NCBI RefSeq assembly: GCF_013697775.1
Contig: NZ_JACCWG010000312.1
Coordinates: 1 to 35,364, forward strand
DNA length: 35,364 bases
Origin: Ramlibacter sp.
GTDB lineage: Bacteria; Pseudomonadota; Gammaproteobacteria; Burkholderiales; Burkholderiaceae_C
Reading direction: 5' to 3'
Position numbers and translations under genes: made by a program. Below are positions 12,001 through 16,881 of this stretch, piece by piece (positions within the stretch are counted from its first letter, which is position 1; each line of letters begins with the position of its first letter). The notes beneath the pieces are model-generated. The model worked only from the letters and a program-made list of their open reading frames with translations. It was not told the DNA's origin and made no database searches.

Positions 12001-15000
12001 CGACCTTGTTGCCCGAAGCGTCCGTCGTGTCGGCGATGCGCCCGGCACGGTCGTAGCTGGTGCCCACGGTGCTCAGGTCGGCGCGCGTGGTCAGCTTCAG
12101 GTTGCCGTCGCGGTCGTAGGCGTAGCTCGTCGTGTTGCCGCGCGCGTCGGTGACGCTCTGCGTCTGCCCGAAGCGCGTCATCATGGTGGTGGTGGCGATG
12201 CCCTCCGGGCTGGTCACCGTGACGCTGCGCTGGGCAGCGTCGTAGGCGTAGCGCGTCACCCCGCCCAGCGGGTCGGTCTGCGTGACCACCCGGTCGAAGG
12301 CGTCGTAGGCGGTGATGGTCGCCGCCGACAGCGCATCGCGCGTGGTGACCTGCCGGCCCAGGCGGTCCCAGGTGAAGCCGCGCGTGTTGCCCAGCCGGTC
12401 CGTCTGGCTCAGCAGCCGGCCGAACGCGTCGTACTGGTTCTGCGTGGCCAGCAGCGTGCTGCTGCCGGCCTGCGCCAGCCGCGTGACCAGGCCGCGGCGG
12501 TCGTAGCTGCGCAGTTCGTTGTACGCCAGGCCCGCGCCGAGGGCGCGCGTGCGCGAGGTTTCCTCGCCGAAGGCGTTGTAGACGTAGTTGGTGGCAAAGC
12601 CCAGCGCGTCGGTGCTGCTTGCCGTGCGTCCGGCCAGCCCGTAGGTGGCGCTGCTGGTGCTGTCCTGCGCGACGTTCTTGACCAGGTTGATCGCCGAGGT
12701 GAGCGCCACGTTGACCAGCCCGCCCGCGTTGGCGCCCGTCAGGCCCGTCAGCCCGATGCGTGCGCCGTACCTGACGACCGCCGTGCGCTGGCCCAATGTG
12801 TTGTATTGGTTTTCGGTGACTTCGCCCAGCGCGTTGACCGTGTGCGTGAGCTGGTTGTCCGGGTTGTAGAAGAACAGCGTCTTGTTGCCGTATTGGTCGG
12901 TGGTGCTGGTGCGCCGTCCCGCCGTGTCGCAGCTGTGCGCAAGGCCCCACTGCGCCCAGATGGCGTCGATTTGCGCCGGCGTCTGGTTGCCCGTCAGCAG
13001 CGCGCTGCCTTCGGCCGTGAGTTCGCCCACCAGCCGGCCCTGGATGTCGTAGCGCGCCTGCAGCGTGCGCACTTCGGGCTGGCCCCAGCCCTTGACCGTT
13101 TTGACCAGGTTGCCGGCGTTGTCGTAGGTGGACTGTGTGACCGTGCCCTGCCAGTCGGTCTGCTGGGTCACGCGGTCGAGTCCGTCGTACTGCCAGCTGG
13201 TCGCCTGGTCCTGCGCGGTGGAGACCGGCCGCACGTTCGCCACCGTGCTGGCGGTGGTGTAGACCGCGCTCACCTTCGTGGCGTAGCGCGTGCTCTGCGC
13301 GAGCCTGCCGCTCTTGTCGTAGACCTTCTCGGTCAGGTAGCCCTCGGCATCGATCTCGCCAGCCACCTGCCCCTTGGCGTTGTACAAATACGTGGTGGTC
13401 TGGTCCGTCGCCGCGGACACGGGAATCATCTCGGCAAAGGTGGCGGCCTGCGCCTTGGTGTTCGTGTAGCGCACTTTCTGCGAGAGACGGCCCGCCGCGT
13501 CGTACCGGTATTCGCTCAGGTAGCCTTCGCCGTCCAACTCGCCGCGCAGGCGGCCGTCGGCGTCGTAGTAGCTGCGCGCCATGCGGTCTTCCGCCGCATT
13601 CGCGGGGGTGATGGCCGCAAGCGTAGGCGCGTCGCCCAGGGCCGTGGTGACAAGGCGCGTCGCGTAGGCCCTTACGCTCGTCACGCGGCCCGCACCGTCG
13701 TAGCTGGTGGCGACGACCGCGCCCGTGCCGTCCACCTGGCCGACGAGCCGGTTGGCGGCGTCGTACACGTGCCATGCGTGGCGGTCGGTGCTGCTCACGG
13801 CCGGGCGGACGGATGCGAGCGACGGATTCGTCGGCTGGCCCGATGCGTTCACCAATGCGGCGGTGCTCACGCGCGTGGCATAGGCAATGGTGTGCGTGAG
13901 CAGGTTGGCGGCGTTGTACCGGTATTCGGTGAGGCTGCCGTCCCCGTCGATGTCCGCCACCTTGCGCCCGGCCTCGTCGTAGAGCGACCAGTTGCGCACG
14001 CTGGTCGGGTCCTGGGCCATGGCCAGCCGGCCGAGCGCATCGTAGGAGTAGCGCGTGGTGCCCAGGTCGGACACCGAGGCGCTCGACTGCACGACGCTGA
14101 TCAGCTGGCCGGCGGCATCGTACGCGCGCGCGGTGATCAGCCCGTTGGCCTGCTTCACCCGGATCGCATTGTTGCTCGCGTCGTAGGTGTAGGTGGTCAG
14201 CTCGTTCTGGCCGTTGGTGGCCGTGAACACGCGCCCCAGCCCGTCGTAGGTGTAGCTGGTCGTCGCTCCAGTGCCCGAGATGGTCTGGCGCAGCTTGCCC
14301 TCGTAGTCGCGCACGTAGGTCGTCACGGACTGGTTGCCGTCGTTGACGCCGTTGCCGCTGGCGTCCAGCTTCGCCCATTGCGTGGCCGTCTGCAGCTGTC
14401 CGCGGTAGTCGTAGGCGTAGTCCGTGCGCATCGCCTGCGCTCCCCGGCCCGAAGCCCAGGTCTGCAGCGTTGCAGCAGTCGGCACCGCGGTTGCGCCCAA
14501 TGCCGACACGTCGTACTTGTCCTGCGCGTACTGAAGCGTCGCGGTGCGCTCGCCCAGGGCGTCGTATCGGTATTCGGTAACGCGCCCTTCCGCGCTCAGC
14601 ACGAAGCGCAGCAGCCGCTTGCTCGTGCCGTCGTACACGTAGCGGGTCGTCAGCGGCTGCGACGGTTGCGCCGCGCCGGCGCCGTCGGGGTCCGGCACGG
14701 TGTACACGGTTTCGGTCACCAGCTGGTTGTACGTGTCGAAGGTTCGCGTGATGGTGTTGCCCGCAGCGTCGCGCTGCAGCGTCTGGTTGCCGTTGGCGTC
14801 GTACTCCATTGCCGTCTGGCGGCCGAGTGCATCGGTGACGGCCGTCAGCCGTGATCCCGTGCTCGTACCCATATTGGTATAGGTGTAGGTGGTGAGCTGC
14901 GAGACGCCATTGACCGGCGGCGCGGTGACCGTCGCAAGCCGTCCGCCGATGTCATACGTGTAGACCGTCTGCCGGAGCAGTGCGTCGGTGACGGTGGTGC

Positions 15001-15949
15001 GGCGGTTCTGCTTGTCGTAGCTGAAGGTCGTGGTGCGGCCCACCCCGTCGGTGACGCTCGACACGCGCGTGACGCCGTCCGAACCGGTTTGGTAGCCGAA
15101 GCTGATGCTGGTGCCGTCGGCTTGTTGAATGCCGGCGAGGTTTCCCGCACCTTCGTACCAGTACTGCGTCTTGTAGACCTTGCCGTCCGCAATGCTGTTG
15201 TCCTCAGGGCTCAGGTCGACCGTGACGGCCTTGAGTTTTCCGTCGGCCTGATACTCGTAGCGCGCGACAGTGCTGTTCGCCCCCGCTGCGCTGGTGTAGA
15301 CGATGCTGGCGAGCCGGGTCGTGCCCTGGTAGTCGAAGGTGAAGCTGTCGCCGGTAGACGCCTGCACCTTCTGGATCTGCCCCTGGCTGTCGTACGTGTA
15401 ATTGACCGTGTTGCCACGCGCCTCCGTGGCCGACGCGAGCACGTATTTCCCAAGCGCATTTTTGGTGTACTTCTCCGTTGCCCAGGTGTCGCCGTCGGTC
15501 CAGGTGAAGGTTTGGGTGACCGTGCTGAACTTGATCGTGTCGTAGGCGCCTGATCCCTTGCCCGAAACGTAGGCGGACACGCTGGAATCCCAGGCGTAGG
15601 CGGCCTCGGCGCCATCCTGCTCCGTGCGGTAGATGGTGCTGCTTTGCGATACGTACGTTCCCGTAAAGCGGATGTTGCCGCCCCTGAAGACGCCGCTGGT
15701 CCAGTTGTCGCCGTTGTCGTCGTCCAGCAGGCCCTGGCTGTTGTACGTCCGCAAGGCGGTGACCTCGCTGCCGAAGGCCTGAAATACGTCATCGCGGTCC
15801 TGCAGCACCAAGTTGCCATTGGCGATGTTGACGAACGCCTGTTCGCCGTTCTGCCCCAAGCCGGAGCTCCCGATCTGCCCTTGCTGGCCCAAGGTGGCCG
15901 CAGAGGTCAAATTCAGGCCGAGGGTGTTTCCGCTGACGATGGCTACCAT
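1..15949 (-). CDS. Giant YD/RHS-repeat mosaic protein with LysM domain (C-terminus off left edge)
   Basis: One frame is open from the ATG at 15949 to base 1, at least 5,316 codons. I translated samples near 15949-14500, 13800, 12300, 10860, 9600, 9000-8300, 7500-6000, 5400, 4150, 2400, 1800 and 1080-1, and all lie in this frame without stops. The start is supported by GGAG eight bases upstream. The N-terminus (MVAIVSGNTLGLNLTS) has no Sec signal; a capping segment with NGEQAFVNIANGNLVL follows at residues 34-49. YD repeats (YDxxGRL type) fill residues about 150-2315, 2540-2815 and 4225-4850. Beta-sandwich-like units lie between them (2317-2540 and 2950-4215). LysM is at about 4953-5002, a hydrophobic segment at 5034-5061, then a Gly/Ala-rich tail. 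YD repeats are known to form large hollow beta-shells, so a cell-surface or secreted role is likely (inference). No C-terminal toxin is visible because the end is outside the window. Confidence 0.93.
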   Translation of the reverse strand, partial: MVAIVSGNTLGLNLTSAATLGQQGQIGSSGLGQNGEQAFVNIANGNLVLQDRDDVFQAFGSEVTALRTYNSQGLLDDDNGDNWTSGVFRGGNIRFTGTYVSQSSTIYRTEQDGAEAAYAWDSSVSAYVSGKGSGAYDTIKFSTVTQTFTWTDGDTWATEKYTKNALGKYVLASATEARGNTVNYTYDSQGQIQKVQASTGDSFTFDYQGTTRLASIVYTSAAGANSTVARYEYQADGKLKAVTVDLSPEDNSIADGKVYKTQYWYEGAGNLAGIQQADGTSISFGYQTGSDGVTRVSSVTDGVGRTTTFSYDKQNRRTTVTDALLRQTVYTYDIGGRLATVTAPPVNGVSQLTTYTYTNMGTSTGSRLTAVTDALGRQTAMEYDANGNQTLQRDAAGNTITRTFDTYNQLVTETVYTVPDPDGAGAAQPSQPLTTRYVYDGTSKRLLRFVLSAEGRVTEYRYDALGERTATLQYAQDKYDVSALGATAVPTAATLQTWASGRGAQAMRTDYAYDYRGQLQTATQWAKLDASGNGVNDGNQSVTTYVRDYEGKLRQTISGTGATTSYTYDGLGRVFTATNGQNELTTYTYDASNNAIRVKQANGLITARAYDAAGQLISVVQSSASVSDLGTTRYSYDALGRLAMAQDPTSVRNWSLYDEAGRKVADIDGDGSLTEYRYNAANLLTHTIAYATRVSTAALVNASGQPTNPSLASVRPAVSSTDRHAWHVYDAANRLVGQVDGTGAVVATSYDGAGRVTSVRAYATRLVTTALGDAPTLAAITPANAAEDRMARSYYDADGRLRGELDGEGYLSEYRYDAAGRLSQKVRYTNTKAQAATFAEMIPVSAATDQTTTYLYNAKGQVAGEIDAEGYLTEKVYDKSGRLAQSTRYATKVSAVYTTASTVANVRPVSTAQDQATSWQYDGLDRVTQQTDWQGTVTQSTYDNAGNLVKTVKGWGQPEVRTLQARYDIQGRLVGELTAEGSALLTGNQTPAQIDAIWAQWGLAHSCDTAGRRTSTTDQYGNKTLFFYNPDNQLTHTVNALGEVTENQYNTLGQRTAVVRYGARIGLTGLTGANAGGLVNVALTSAINLVKNVAQDSTSSATYGLAGRTASSTDALGFATNYVYNAFGEETSRTRALGAGLAYNELRSYDRRGLVTRLAQAGSSTLLATQNQYDAFGRLLSQTDRLGNTRGFTWDRLGRQVTTRDALSAATITAYDAFDRVVTQTDPLGGVTRYAYDAAQRSVTVTSPEGIATTTMMTRFGQTQSVTDARGNTTSYAYDRDGNLKLTTRADLSTVGTSYDRAGRIADTTDASGNKVAFTYDAANRVFTRTVDPSGLNLVTTYSWDAKGQQITTTSPNGVVTRLDYDLKGQLSKQVVDPSGLNLATSYTYDGASNVLTVTTPAGNVTSYTYDALGRRTMEQVDPSGLNLTRTWAYDGAGNVANSKDANGQMTRYAYDANNRLVYTVDANGAVQQNGYDANGRLVQVKRYATNITASSLASMATSPTLAQVQGYVANSAQDVTEYRVWDKDGRLAATVDGAGGVVKYTYDGNGNVVERIAYVNKVSNWTPGTVPNPASDAGHDQRLRTVYDKLDRAIYQIDGAGAVVATEYDGNGNVVKRTAYATAIVTSTAATQSAMLTATTQVADASRDMLLRQVYDKAGRLAYSVDGVRAVTKRTYDADGNLRQLRQYATPITAGADPAGATESGSDRVTTYAWDKAGRNTYVLDTLGGVVKNDYDGNGRLTLRRAYDRKPTLGMALPTASDIAGALVPDNAQDRIDRFAYDNAGRLAYAVDAAGAATLTEYDGVGRVVRTTAYAQPIAQASLAALPAAANAAAVGLLVAPSATQDRTTRQVFDPAGQLAYTVDAAGYVRENRYDGLGRVSKTILYSLAPTLGAQPTWQTVRDALVGDPATRTDNYTYDAADRLLTSTDSLNHTERYEYDAVGNKTKFTNKKGDFWTYDYDAAGHMLRETSPQVDISTPIADATTGVLTANDPSVVSQSIVTLLGYDALGNLTSRTEAAGLAGQRVTTYQYDALGRQVKTLYPAVSVYDAANDPLTMVGLAARSETPPAPLSTTTTYDTLGNAVAGQDLAGNWSYKIYDRSGRASYEIDAMGYVVGYTRNAFGEVLDLARYGNPVTVAASGPQGLPEEQRQGMATLLTLANNPARHLLTQYDQRGRVAKVIEPAVFTYTIDVGTNSGTPSVTGRVTTNTYNAFGELIRAVAGSGTQAATTDHFYDRRGQEVGTVDAMGYLTTQTYDEAGLLKTRTEYATSVGGGNWGTQPVSANAPAALAVPGDDRKTTYAYDALGRKTSETRASVLAAAGKAVSGTPSQGTLGVTNTPQKPVMTFATNPPGVNGIENVVFFGGADGTGVLRWSTPPADAQAVLRWRPSSSIAAQAWESVTDFVVTDTDGTQHLAISAAVAAGSYDVELSYEMSGVSIASMKGALNVLGPNMVLQPGALPAGVQLGDHSTGQGMPSVKVLQWAKPAAGNIASLQFQAPNSSDWQSATVVTDGAIQYVVIPQGLPSGSYALRLSLSGMDERPVDVVTSYAYDDLGNLVRTTDAAGGATYSYYDALGRVKAVVTPTVNAGGAQVTPLTDYYRDAFGNVVGTVERALGASNPSLTGFTFLGGSLADHVQGFAYDRFGHLTQSTDAGQVNHYYSYNARGDLAKTWQKVTDVSSGTAAMYTLWQQMQYDKLGHLVSTREPGPTQLDGSTLTTTTTQTYNAFGELTLKTVDGKLLEAESFDYDAAGRLWRTNAGDGVDRVMLYDQLGNMTLELRSDGASNGTNGASNIYLGRTGSIGNVETAFPLAPSLRQTLTVYDKLGHAIKQVLPQKLEAATGVGVLQATVTQTLVTQVGELATGPNNEPQWDKPNKVALSWTSLANLGSGEVKVELGYTTKADARTIEYSQGEVMMPRDFYRAASVRTLTRMFTTEDAASGVNLEWKDDETVAGIDAITSLKVYKKDISGNWCVVYDQGATGVPVNVVYVDKPQDLGTSVTLQVRPAGSSNGWEDLTGRLDFGRQLLFNTAGRADGTYEYRVLTQRQGETAPAVTSTGTIGLVNVPLAQIDAALLTGAKGVGVFYWQTPAGDVTQAMRYRVAGTAGAWQTLPVVQLDGGSSGINASALAAGNYEYELNYAHSGAGAYAHKTGVFTITAPQGLPRVSGAVLQPIADGTTLITWPKVAGSTWTLRYSVAGTGIWQDAPWTLVADAPSWQMTSPADLLPGQYQLELATFNAGGAPTGRTTGTMTIAQGPAQAPQILETTPNTPAYTEPGSDTPPPVPDVHFEGQDSGSWWMTWTLPAGRYTEAWIAPAGSGAFINKSSWITSTAGGQRLDIPAADQGAGLYDLKLVQFDTATNKMVGLSLGTLTAYAGTTVAPTLSKTTPAYTAPNNYPILAVTRTAYDDGSWTLELAKPTTTGVTTVGAFRKAGSSGAWSYPTPVDTGTTWKFTVSATEFAAGTWDVDIYQLKGTPALRVAQCLLSVVVKPPSYAAPTLADVTDGVPPVFYEPAFSTPSLYTGAVPGVKWESVAGAGSKFSWNTPGSGSVVVLNFRPNGSGEPWRTANAREYTTSGATQSITLSTFPAGDWEVQITVVNTSQNTATGVGSGLLQVTNGGATHEFAQKWAPVPGAMFALVPNGCTISWDLPVASTGLTGTMSYRPLGSQGGWSPTTSGLSADGKRQVVGISAGAPSDGAYEIQVVLTNSAGTIICRSTGNMTANKGAYTLTETTPSYTPEQNAVADGYPYVWPVTLGTVASNGSWTLQWPKPPTGSSTVLRIQLQNSGTWQVFTPRITTSGSAQMASFVAADLQPGTYKLDLYYQSGSTRTAQYTGELKTTSVPPTKPMINDVTPAYTAPSNLPQIDATLKPLSASVYRLSWPKSTVSGAVLKATWLVPGTTQPENHTSEVLPGADGSSWYIDLGLKPAGTYGLRITYSVGTDEIAQYTGNLVYSQNATTKPKLDEVATGYVAPVYHEGSLPWVDARFTPNPDGGWTLKWPNAPQGQRAVLRYRLAGTTAWKPPLETITSAGGWQSVTVLASSAVWGGAFEVDVYYEEDVATNPKRLAQRQATVTMYPVQHIAPVIALEADTSVAGKYIASQSAGAAFQNYVALAETPLIPGAASTPTADGGTQFAWNFKSGVVDVLRWRLAGTAQWTQMNPEYANATGTAQLVVKFPPSFAPGQYELELTRLEGDAVTGYAAGTLFVVAATPASQQGASVTEPTSSDTAAPTLQATVNRSWDRWGNVLSVSDARYAGWVTRYAYNANNQLVQQLQPDGNGNANAAQTKILYDVLGRQVAVIDANGNMNRQEWDAAGNLLAERHADGGDVSYRYDIFGNKVQATAKANTAVSYTTDYAYDKLNRLSLTTYAAVDTSRYSMDGSYTLSNEQQVRLTEANSWDEAGRKTVHVGTDAASQTTRYRYDLRGNVIQSVEAGVTTQMAYDAQGRMTKRRDGLGATASWSYDYFGQLTGHTDIGGAAYTYTYDNARQLTAQENTRATDAFQMRQNLRYEYDRSGNLIKINDASTNTLQIFAYDLAGHRVRETTQQGGYANNVPQYLTYRDNYLAYDALGRLKLVEDGRARVLMDYDLVGNRTHISTHVITAQAATPVGSQVEGAHDSEDYFGYDAMNRQVLANANANGTLGEDGHRITYDWLGNKTSDSWQGQVVSVTPSTSYTVTREGYNDTQTYTYTTPALYHRQLGQTSESYSYDALGRLTQIVRDGTPVDTRSYDRGGRLTQSGTAPNTLSDDYFKALYGTTPTGDQAMAGNGTEFKKNAYDADGRLAHQQVFDNKGAKQYELDYRNAGGSKANYDAAGNLSGYTMRNIVGNFVNTFAYAYLSLEGYQEKTVTATRGDLSTKSWKHYDGSGGLSEASDESQANSYRKFVNDEGGRAVYVNQGNHVQRELIVNGEVLGRYGEVVDETKPKTASAPSFTTVADFNFAFQSTAGNTPVGQDRSHPVSAGDTLQSVAKAYYGDERLWYRIADANGVSGNADLRAGQVLKVPSLEASGNAANTFRPYDPSRVQGDSTPYLPGPAPKKKSWFGQLLVMIVVIVIAIYTAGAMAAAGLFGQGAAATAAASGGIAIGGGASLTGATFAAGSAVLGGAAGAGVAAAAGAVSGAVSSIAGQAVGMAIGAQDSFSWKQVALSAIGGGVSAGLGGVNFTGGELGSFGNVVARAAAGNALSQGIGVVTGLQKSFDWRSVAASAVGAGVGQAVGGAMGMNDPGFATRSFGEQFGARLVTGLAAGAATAVARGGKIAIQQIATDAFGNALGSSLAEANWGGGGQQRATEAVQLSDSVYGGADTTPAPYTGTGLQFGRT
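755..850 (-). other. Hydrophobic, possibly membrane-spanning segment of the giant protein
   Basis: After KKKSWFGQ the frame encodes LLVMIVVIVIAIYTAGAMAA, long enough for one membrane helix, with lysines on its N-terminal side. About 200 Gly/Ala-rich residues follow up to the window edge (for example GGAAGAGVAAAAGAVSGAV), a composition often seen in pretoxin or membrane-interacting regions of polymorphic secreted proteins. Whether it truly spans a membrane cannot be told from sequence alone. Confidence 0.6.
945..1093 (-). other. LysM domain within the giant protein
   Basis: Residues about 4953-5002 contain VSAGDTLQSVAKAYYGD, then LWYRIADANG and LRAGQVLKVP, which match the LysM pattern for binding N-acetylglucosamine-containing glycans such as peptidoglycan. 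A proline-rich linker follows, with three lysines just before the hydrophobic segment. The domain suggests wall association of the C-terminal part of the protein. Confidence 0.88.
1390..3270 (-). repeat. C-terminal YD-repeat block of the giant protein
   Basis: The frame returns to compact YD repeats with short linkers (YNANNQL, YDVLGRQ, YDIFGNK, YDKLNRL, YDLRGN, YDAQGRM, YDYFGQ, YDNARQL, YDRSGNL). It ends near 1200 with a VNQGNHVQRELIVNGEVLG segment that leads into LysM. It resembles the classical RHS core more closely than the longer-linker repeats at 10-14 kb. Confidence 0.85.
3290..7100 (-). repeat. Array of about 11 beta-sandwich-like units
   Basis: Residues about 2950-4220 hold about 11 diverged units of about 115-125 residues. 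Each carries a version of LRYRxAGTxxW: for example MRYRVAGTAGAWQT, LRYSVAGTGIWQD, LNFRPNGSGEPWRT, MSYRPLGSQGGWSP, LRIQLQNSGTWQV, LRYRLAGTTAWKP and LRWRLAGTAQWTQ. An AGxYxxEL strand usually follows. Several units are joined by a TTPAYTxP-type linker (near 6145, 5785, 4755 and 4400; diverged near 5420 and 4050), which gives a period of about 350-365 bp. Neither known YD signatures nor toxin motifs occur here. The fold and any ligand are unknown to me; carbohydrate or surface binding is only a possibility. Confidence 0.75.
8335..8990 (-). repeat. Two beta-sandwich-like units inserted between YD blocks
   Basis: Residues about 2317-2540 leave the YD pattern and give two units. One has LRWSTP, LRWRPSSS, W and AAGSYDVELSY; the other has LQWAKP, LQFQAPNSSDW and PSGSYALRLSLSG. 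They share the core pattern of the large array at 3290-7100: tryptophan strand, L-x-[YFW]-R, GxxxW, then AGxYxxEL. An FN3- or Ig-like beta-sandwich is inferred from unit length and pattern only. Confidence 0.75.
9010..15500 (-). repeat. Main YD-repeat block of the giant protein
   Basis: Translated on the minus strand, this stretch is a nearly continuous run of YD motifs such as YDANGNQ, YDALGER, YDKAGRL and YDADGNL. Between about 10336 and 11576, and again from 13330 to 13968, the motifs are organised into composite units of about 62-70 residues (185-210 bp). Each has a YDxAGRLxYxVDxxG half, a second YD half, and a variable YA-containing linker of alanine-rich sequence. The order is typical of the RHS/teneurin beta-shell, but the linkers are longer than in the standard repeat of about 20 residues. 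Confidence 0.9.
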
Positions 15950-16006
15950 TGCTTTGACTCCGCTTGTTCTGGTTCGAGCTGCCGGATACAGCAGCTCACT
16001 TCCAGT

Positions 16007-16033
16007 ACATCGGCCGGAAAAGCGAATTGTTTA
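16007..16033 (-). promoter_or_regulatory. Sigma-28 (FliA)-like promoter for the giant YD gene
   Basis: Reading the minus strand, TAAACAAT (16033-16026) is followed by exactly 11 bases and then GCCGATGT (16014-16007). The enterobacterial FliA consensus is TAAAGTTT, 11 bases, GCCGATAA. The minus-10 octamer matches 6 of 8 and the TAAA core is intact. Transcription would start near 16000, leaving a leader of about 50 bases before the ATG at 15949. Confidence 0.6.
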
Positions 16034-16063
16034 GCGCGAGGGAAGGAATCGCGCGAACCGGCC

Positions 16064-16090
16064 TAAACCGTGCCGGAAAGCGGCCGATAT
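16064..16090 (+). promoter_or_regulatory. Sigma-28 (FliA)-like promoter for the TPR gene
   Basis: TAAACCGT (16064-16071) is followed by exactly 11 bases and then GCCGATAT (16083-16090), 7 of 8 to the FliA minus-10 element. A start near 16097 would leave about 20 bases of leader containing GAGGAG before the ATG at 16119. An overlapping sigma-70 reading, TATACT at 16088-16093, is possible but has no convincing minus-35 element. Confidence 0.65.
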
Positions 16091-16118
16091 ACTGAATTGA
16101 ACACAGAGGAGTTTTGCG

Positions 16119-16724
16119 ATGTCCCACGAAATGCCCGCTACGGGCTCCGGCGCGGAGGATCCGCGCACCTTGCTTGACATGGGCATTGCCGCGAGCATGG
16201 CCGACCGGCCCGCCCAGGCGCTGGCGCTGTTCGCGCAGGCTGCGGCTGCCGCGCCTACGTGGGCGCTGCCGCACTTCCTGCTTGGATCTGAATACGCGGC
16301 GCAAAGCGACATCGGGAATGCGGAGGCGGCACTGGCCAACGCCGTGCTGCTCGACCCCGAACTGCACATCGCGCGCTACCAGCTCGGCCTGCTGCAGTTC
16401 AGCTCCGGACGCGCCGCGGCAGCCCTGGTGACCTGGCAGCCGCTCTCCGCGCTAGAGGGTTTGCAGGGCCTGCCGGCGTTCGTGCGGGGCTTCGCCGCGA
16501 TGGCGCAAGACGACTTCGCCGGCGCGAAGCAGCACTTCCACGCGGGCCTGGCGCAAGCCGATATCAATGCCGCGGTGGCGGGCGACATCCGCAAAGTGCT
16601 GGCCGACGTGGAAGCCTTGCGCGTCCCCGGCGTCGCGTCCGCACCTGCGCCCGTACAACCAGCGGAAATCAGCTCCACTGCCCACGTGCTTGTGTCGGCC
16701 TACGACAAGTACAAGCTGCACTGA
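16119..16724 (+). CDS. TPR-repeat protein divergent from the giant YD gene
   Basis: This 201-residue cytoplasmic protein has no signal peptide. Residues 14-140 form three to four helix pairs of TPR type: LLDMGIAASMADRPAQALALF, then LGSEYAAQSDIGNAEAALANAVLLDP, LGLLQFSSGRAAAALVTW, and FAAMAQDDFAGAKQHFHAGL. A Pro/Ala linker and the tail SAYDKYKLH follow. GAGGAG lies seven bases before the ATG. TPR proteins act as protein-binding scaffolds or export chaperones. Its promoter faces away from and closely resembles that of the giant gene, so a role in expressing, folding or exporting that protein is a reasonable inference. I do not recognise a named family. Confidence 0.85.
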   Translation: MSHEMPATGSGAEDPRTLLDMGIAASMADRPAQALALFAQAAAAAPTWALPHFLLGSEYAAQSDIGNAEAALANAVLLDPELHIARYQLGLLQFSSGRAAAALVTWQPLSALEGLQGLPAFVRGFAAMAQDDFAGAKQHFHAGLAQADINAAVAGDIRKVLADVEALRVPGVASAPAPVQPAEISSTAHVLVSAYDKYKLH

Positions 16725-16751
16725 AAGCGCGCGCTTTCGCGCGCACAAAGC

Positions 16752-16781
16752 AAAACGCCCTCTCGAATGAGAGGGCGTTTT
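16752..16781. terminator. Bidirectional intrinsic terminator
   Basis: A perfect 13-bp stem (16752-16764 with 16769-16781) closes a GAAT loop. The core is CGCCCTCTC with an A-run on one side and a T-run on the other, so it can terminate the TPR gene on the plus strand and the ribosomal operon with tRNA-fMet on the minus strand. Confidence 0.9.
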
Positions 16782-16785
16782 AATT

Positions 16786-16862
<77 letters not shown>

Positions 16863-16881
16863 TCAGAAGGGAAATTATAAG

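Larger units (their letters stand above)
16003..16094. repeat. Inverted repeat formed by the two divergent promoters
   Basis: The arms are 16003-16016 and 16081-16094, 14 bases each with one mismatch, pointing outward. They contain the two GCCGAT minus-10 elements and continue to a shared TACTG. The similarity is explained by duplicated promoter elements, but the match beyond the consensus (ACTG) might also be an operator. Confidence 0.7.

Noticed and set aside
10086-14378. A 1,430-codon minus-strand frame overlapping the giant gene
   Set aside because: It is a shifted-frame shadow with Arg/Gly/His-rich sequence. The frame from 15949 gives clear YD repeats through the same bases.
320-14854. 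Several very long open frames on the plus strand (320-4186, 4241-7735, 7784-9646, 9953-14854)
   Set aside because: They are antisense to the giant YD frame. Their products are low-complexity Arg/Ala/Val/His-rich strings without domains, as expected from GC-rich YD codons read on the opposite strand, and they lack ribosome sites.
1-15949. CRISPR array or tandem DNA repeat suggested by regular repeats of tcgtag-type words
   Set aside because: The words are the antisense of YD codons (TAC GAC). Spacing and sequence vary, there are no identical direct repeats with unique spacers, and all of it is coding.
16088-16093. Sigma-70 minus-10 TATACT as the main TPR promoter
   Set aside because: No acceptable minus-35 lies 16-18 bases upstream, while the overlapping FliA-type pattern fits with exact spacing and has a mirror copy on the other strand. 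It is kept only as an alternative.
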